This document shows, piece by piece, positions 11,811 to 13,356 of a stretch of 13,356 nucleotides of DNA. Positions within the stretch are counted from its first letter, which is position 1. Every line of letters begins with the position of its first letter. Origin of the DNA: Candidatus Bathyarchaeota archaeon. GTDB taxonomy: Archaea > Thermoproteota > Bathyarchaeia > RBG-16-48-13 > GCA-020355125. Location: assembly GCA_026014905.1 (NCBI GenBank), contig JAOZHK010000252.1:1-13356 (forward strand), given 5' to 3'. A program made the translations under genes and the position numbers. Under the pieces are notes generated by a model. It ran no database searches. It was not told the origin of the DNA and saw nothing but the letters and a program-made list of their open reading frames with translations.

Positions 11811-12023
11811 ATGGGTACCCGATTCTCCAACCTGAGGATCCTGTTTGGGTATGTGATCGCGTTCACATGTATAGGCTGGGTTATGATTCATCTGCTATAC
11901 TGTTTCTTCTGGGGCTCCGTGACTGTATTTGAAACGAATCCTTTAGTACTTGTCGCCGAGATCAGCCTTGTCGCCATGGGATCTTTCTGTCTTGCTTCAT
12001 CCCTCCATCGATCTGCCCACTAG
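11811..12023 (+). CDS. Small membrane protein, two predicted helices
   Basis: This encodes a 70-residue protein, beginning MGTRFSNLRILFGYVIAF. Hydrophobic segments cover about 9-33 (RILFGYVIAFTCIGWVMIHLLYCFF) and 44-64 (PLVLVAEISLVAMGSFCLAS), with a basic tail HRSAH. It is the same size and layout as the preceding protein (11573-11779) but I see no clear sequence identity between them, so a duplication is not demonstrated. No separate promoter is seen in the 31-base gap. A longer open frame that begins at 11950 overlaps its end; the real start of that next gene is later (12097). Function unknown. Confidence 0.62.
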   Translation: MGTRFSNLRILFGYVIAFTCIGWVMIHLLYCFFWGSVTVFETNPLVLVAEISLVAMGSFCLASSLHRSAH

Positions 12024-12063
12024 TGCACTGAGTACACTCGTAAAGGTTTGTGAGTCAAAAGAG

Positions 12064-12075
12064 TGTATTTTTAAG
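12064..12075 (+). promoter_or_regulatory. TATA box for the D-2-hydroxyacid dehydrogenase gene
   Basis: GTATTTTTAAGC is centred about 28 bases before the ATG at 12097, predicting a leaderless mRNA and favouring that start over 11950. Confidence 0.45.
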
Positions 12076-12096
12076 CTACAGTATTCACCCTGTGAT

Positions 12097-13182
12097 ATGG
12101 TGTTTGCGTTGGAGCGAAAAACTGTACTGTTTAAACCCCGAAAACCAGTTGTACCTTGGAATTTTCTTCATGATATTGGAACAATCCATTTCTGGGACAC
12201 TCCGGAGAGTAATGATCATGATCACTACACACGTATGCTAGAGCGTATACAGCCACATGCTGTTGTTGGATCCATTCCCCCCTTCACCAGTGATATGATG
12301 GATGTAAATACACAATTAGAATGGATATTCACCTTCAGCCAAGGATTCAATCAAATCGATGTTGAGGCAGCGACTGACCATGGAATTATGGTCTCAAATT
12401 GTGGGGGCACTCCTGAAACGGGTCATGGAGTCGCTGAGCTTGCATGGGCGCATATTCTTGCAGTTCTACGGCGGATCCCCCTCACCGATTCAAAGATGCG
12501 TAATGGAGAATTAATGAACGTGGATCGTTGGGGTGGTTCGAAGACTGATGATGATCTCCATTACTATCGTGGAGGTTACATGTTGTGGGGGAAAACGCTG
12601 GGGCTAATCGGGCTAGGGATGGCAGGGAGCCGCATGGCACTTACAGGTCGATTGGGGTTCAATATGAGAGTAATCGCATACGACCCCTATATCCCTCGAA
12701 AACGCGCTGAATTACTCAGTGTTGAACTCGTGGATCTTCATACCGTATTCAAAGAAGCGGATGTTATTAGTATTCATGCACCGCTGAACGATGAAACACG
12801 TGGATTAGTCGGGGACCAGGAGCTCCGATTGATGAAGAAAACAGCGATCATCGTCAACGATGCACGGGGCCCGATAATAGACATGCCCGCACTAGCCAAA
12901 GTGTTAGAAGAGGAGCGGATTTATGGCGCAGGTATCGATGTTTGGCAAGAAGAACCTCCAGATCCACAAGCTTGGTGGGTGAAAAGTCTCCAAGCCTCAT
13001 CACGCACCTGTCTAACCCATCACATTGGTAACGTCTATGAAACTCTAATTGCCCGACATCATGACGCAATGCAGAATATTCAGCGGTTTTGCAATGGACA
13101 AACACCGCTGTGGGTAGTCAATCCACAAGTAATTTGGAAAAAACAGCTTAGTGAACATATTTTAAGGAGGGCACCTCTTTAG
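12097..13182 (+). CDS. D-isomer specific 2-hydroxyacid dehydrogenase (NAD-binding)
   Basis: This encodes a 361-residue protein from the ATG at 12097. The frame is open to 11950, but the extra 49 residues overlap the upstream gene and are unlike the family, and the TATA box at 12064 agrees with the later start. The Rossmann motif is GLGMAGS (172-178), with D196 in AYDP at the end of strand 2, suggesting NAD rather than NADP. Catalytic residues of the family are visible: R257 in NDARGPIID, E286 in DVWQEEP, and H309 in THHIGN. Members reduce or oxidise 2-oxoacid/2-hydroxyacid pairs such as glyoxylate/glycolate, hydroxypyruvate/D-glycerate or D-lactate. The substrate is not determined. The segment around residues 140-165 between the catalytic domain and the Rossmann fold looks longer than usual (NVDRWGGSKTDDDLHYY). 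Cytoplasmic. Confidence 0.9.
   Translation: MVFALERKTVLFKPRKPVVPWNFLHDIGTIHFWDTPESNDHDHYTRMLERIQPHAVVGSIPPFTSDMMDVNTQLEWIFTFSQGFNQIDVEAATDHGIMVSNCGGTPETGHGVAELAWAHILAVLRRIPLTDSKMRNGELMNVDRWGGSKTDDDLHYYRGGYMLWGKTLGLIGLGMAGSRMALTGRLGFNMRVIAYDPYIPRKRAELLSVELVDLHTVFKEADVISIHAPLNDETRGLVGDQELRLMKKTAIIVNDARGPIIDMPALAKVLEEERIYGAGIDVWQEEPPDPQAWWVKSLQASSRTCLTHHIGNVYETLIARHHDAMQNIQRFCNGQTPLWVVNPQVIWKKQLSEHILRRAPL
13156..13171 (+). promoter_or_regulatory. TATA-like element and Shine-Dalgarno-like AGGAGGG before the DUF72 gene
   Basis: CATATTTTAA at 13156-13165 merges with AGGAGGG at 13165-13171 inside the end of the dehydrogenase gene. The TATA spacing predicts a transcript start near 13186, while the purine run is rather far (14 bases) from that ATG. 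Either own-promoter or read-through expression is possible. Confidence 0.35.
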
Positions 13183-13185
13183 GGC

Positions 13186-13356
13186 ATGGCGATAGCCATG
13201 GCTAATCTCCTTTTTGGGACGAGTGGGTGGTCTTATAAAGAGTGGGTTGGACCTGTGTACCCCGGTACCACGCGGATGTTCAGTTTTTATTCTCAGCTGT
13301 TTCAAACCGCTGAAATTAATTCTACATTTTATGCGTATCCAAAACAATCCGTCATC
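13186..13356 (+). CDS. DUF72 family protein, N-terminal fragment
   Basis: The gene runs off the right edge; 57 codons are visible from the ATG at 13186. An ATG at 13198 is an equally plausible start, giving ANLLFGTSGWSYKEW directly after the initiator. GTSGWSYKEWVGPVYP and, about 15 residues on, FQTAEINSTFYAYP are the two N-terminal hallmarks of DUF72 (YecE-like) proteins, which form a TIM-barrel-like fold of unknown reaction. The Asn-Ser-Thr-Phe-Tyr motif is intact. It follows the dehydrogenase stop by only three bases, so the two genes may be co-transcribed. Confidence 0.85.
   Translation, partial: MAIAMANLLFGTSGWSYKEWVGPVYPGTTRMFSFYSQLFQTAEINSTFYAYPKQSVI

Noticed and set aside
11950..12096. 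Upstream extension of the hydroxyacid dehydrogenase
   Set aside because: It overlaps the small membrane protein gene, is unlike the family N-terminus, and the TATA box at 12064 points to the ATG at 12097.

Overview
The window reads as a stretch of an archaeal chromosome of moderate GC content with no sign of a virus, plasmid or insertion sequence. The archaeal call rests on three things. First, it carries an NreA-type DNA repair protein with an N-terminal zinc motif and a C-terminal PCNA-binding peptide, a radical SAM protein of the MJ1487 type, an archaeal HTH_45-type winged helix protein and an aKMT-like methyltransferase. Second, many genes have a TATA box about 25-35 bases before the start codon, so leaderless or short-leader transcripts are likely. 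Third, T-runs are the main terminator signal. The phylum cannot be fixed from the sequence alone. Most genes appear to be transcribed singly; the clearest operon is the SPFH pair.

Layout. Positions 1-143 hold the 3' end of a thiamine-diphosphate enzyme, followed by a T9 terminator. Then come two divergent small winged helix genes (290-487 minus, 646-933 plus), a DUF362 protein (1075-1929) and an Ldh2-family malate/lactate dehydrogenase (2071-3108). A minus-strand block follows (3150-6369): a DUF5752-like protein, an SPFH/stomatin-like protein with three C-terminal zinc ribbons, its directly abutting helical partner, a Cys-rich protein of unknown function, and a 55-residue zinc-ribbon protein. 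A plus-strand block follows: a B12-binding-type radical SAM protein (6615-7871), an aKMT-like lysine methyltransferase (7961-8449), NreA (8573-9853), an unknown 132-residue protein (9916-10314), a DUF6282 metal-dependent hydrolase (10412-11314), two tiny two-helix membrane proteins (11573-11779 and 11811-12023), a D-2-hydroxyacid dehydrogenase (12097-13182), and the 5' end of a DUF72 gene that runs off the window.

How the genes work together. The TPP enzyme, Ldh2, D-2-hydroxyacid dehydrogenase and DUF6282 hydrolase suggest oxoacid/hydroxyacid metabolism, but each has its own promoter and no single pathway is demonstrated. The SPFH protein and its partner are almost certainly co-expressed and look like a membrane-organising module. 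Its promoter has two perfect palindromes downstream of the TATA box, the best regulatory signal in the window.

No stretch longer than about 300 bases lacks a gene. The longest spacers are 5959-6201 (nothing coding seen; a CG tract at 6113-6124), 6370-6614 (divergent promoters and an inverted repeat) and 11315-11572 (a promoter followed by a T-run that may bound a small RNA). No tRNA, rRNA, CRISPR array or transposase was seen.
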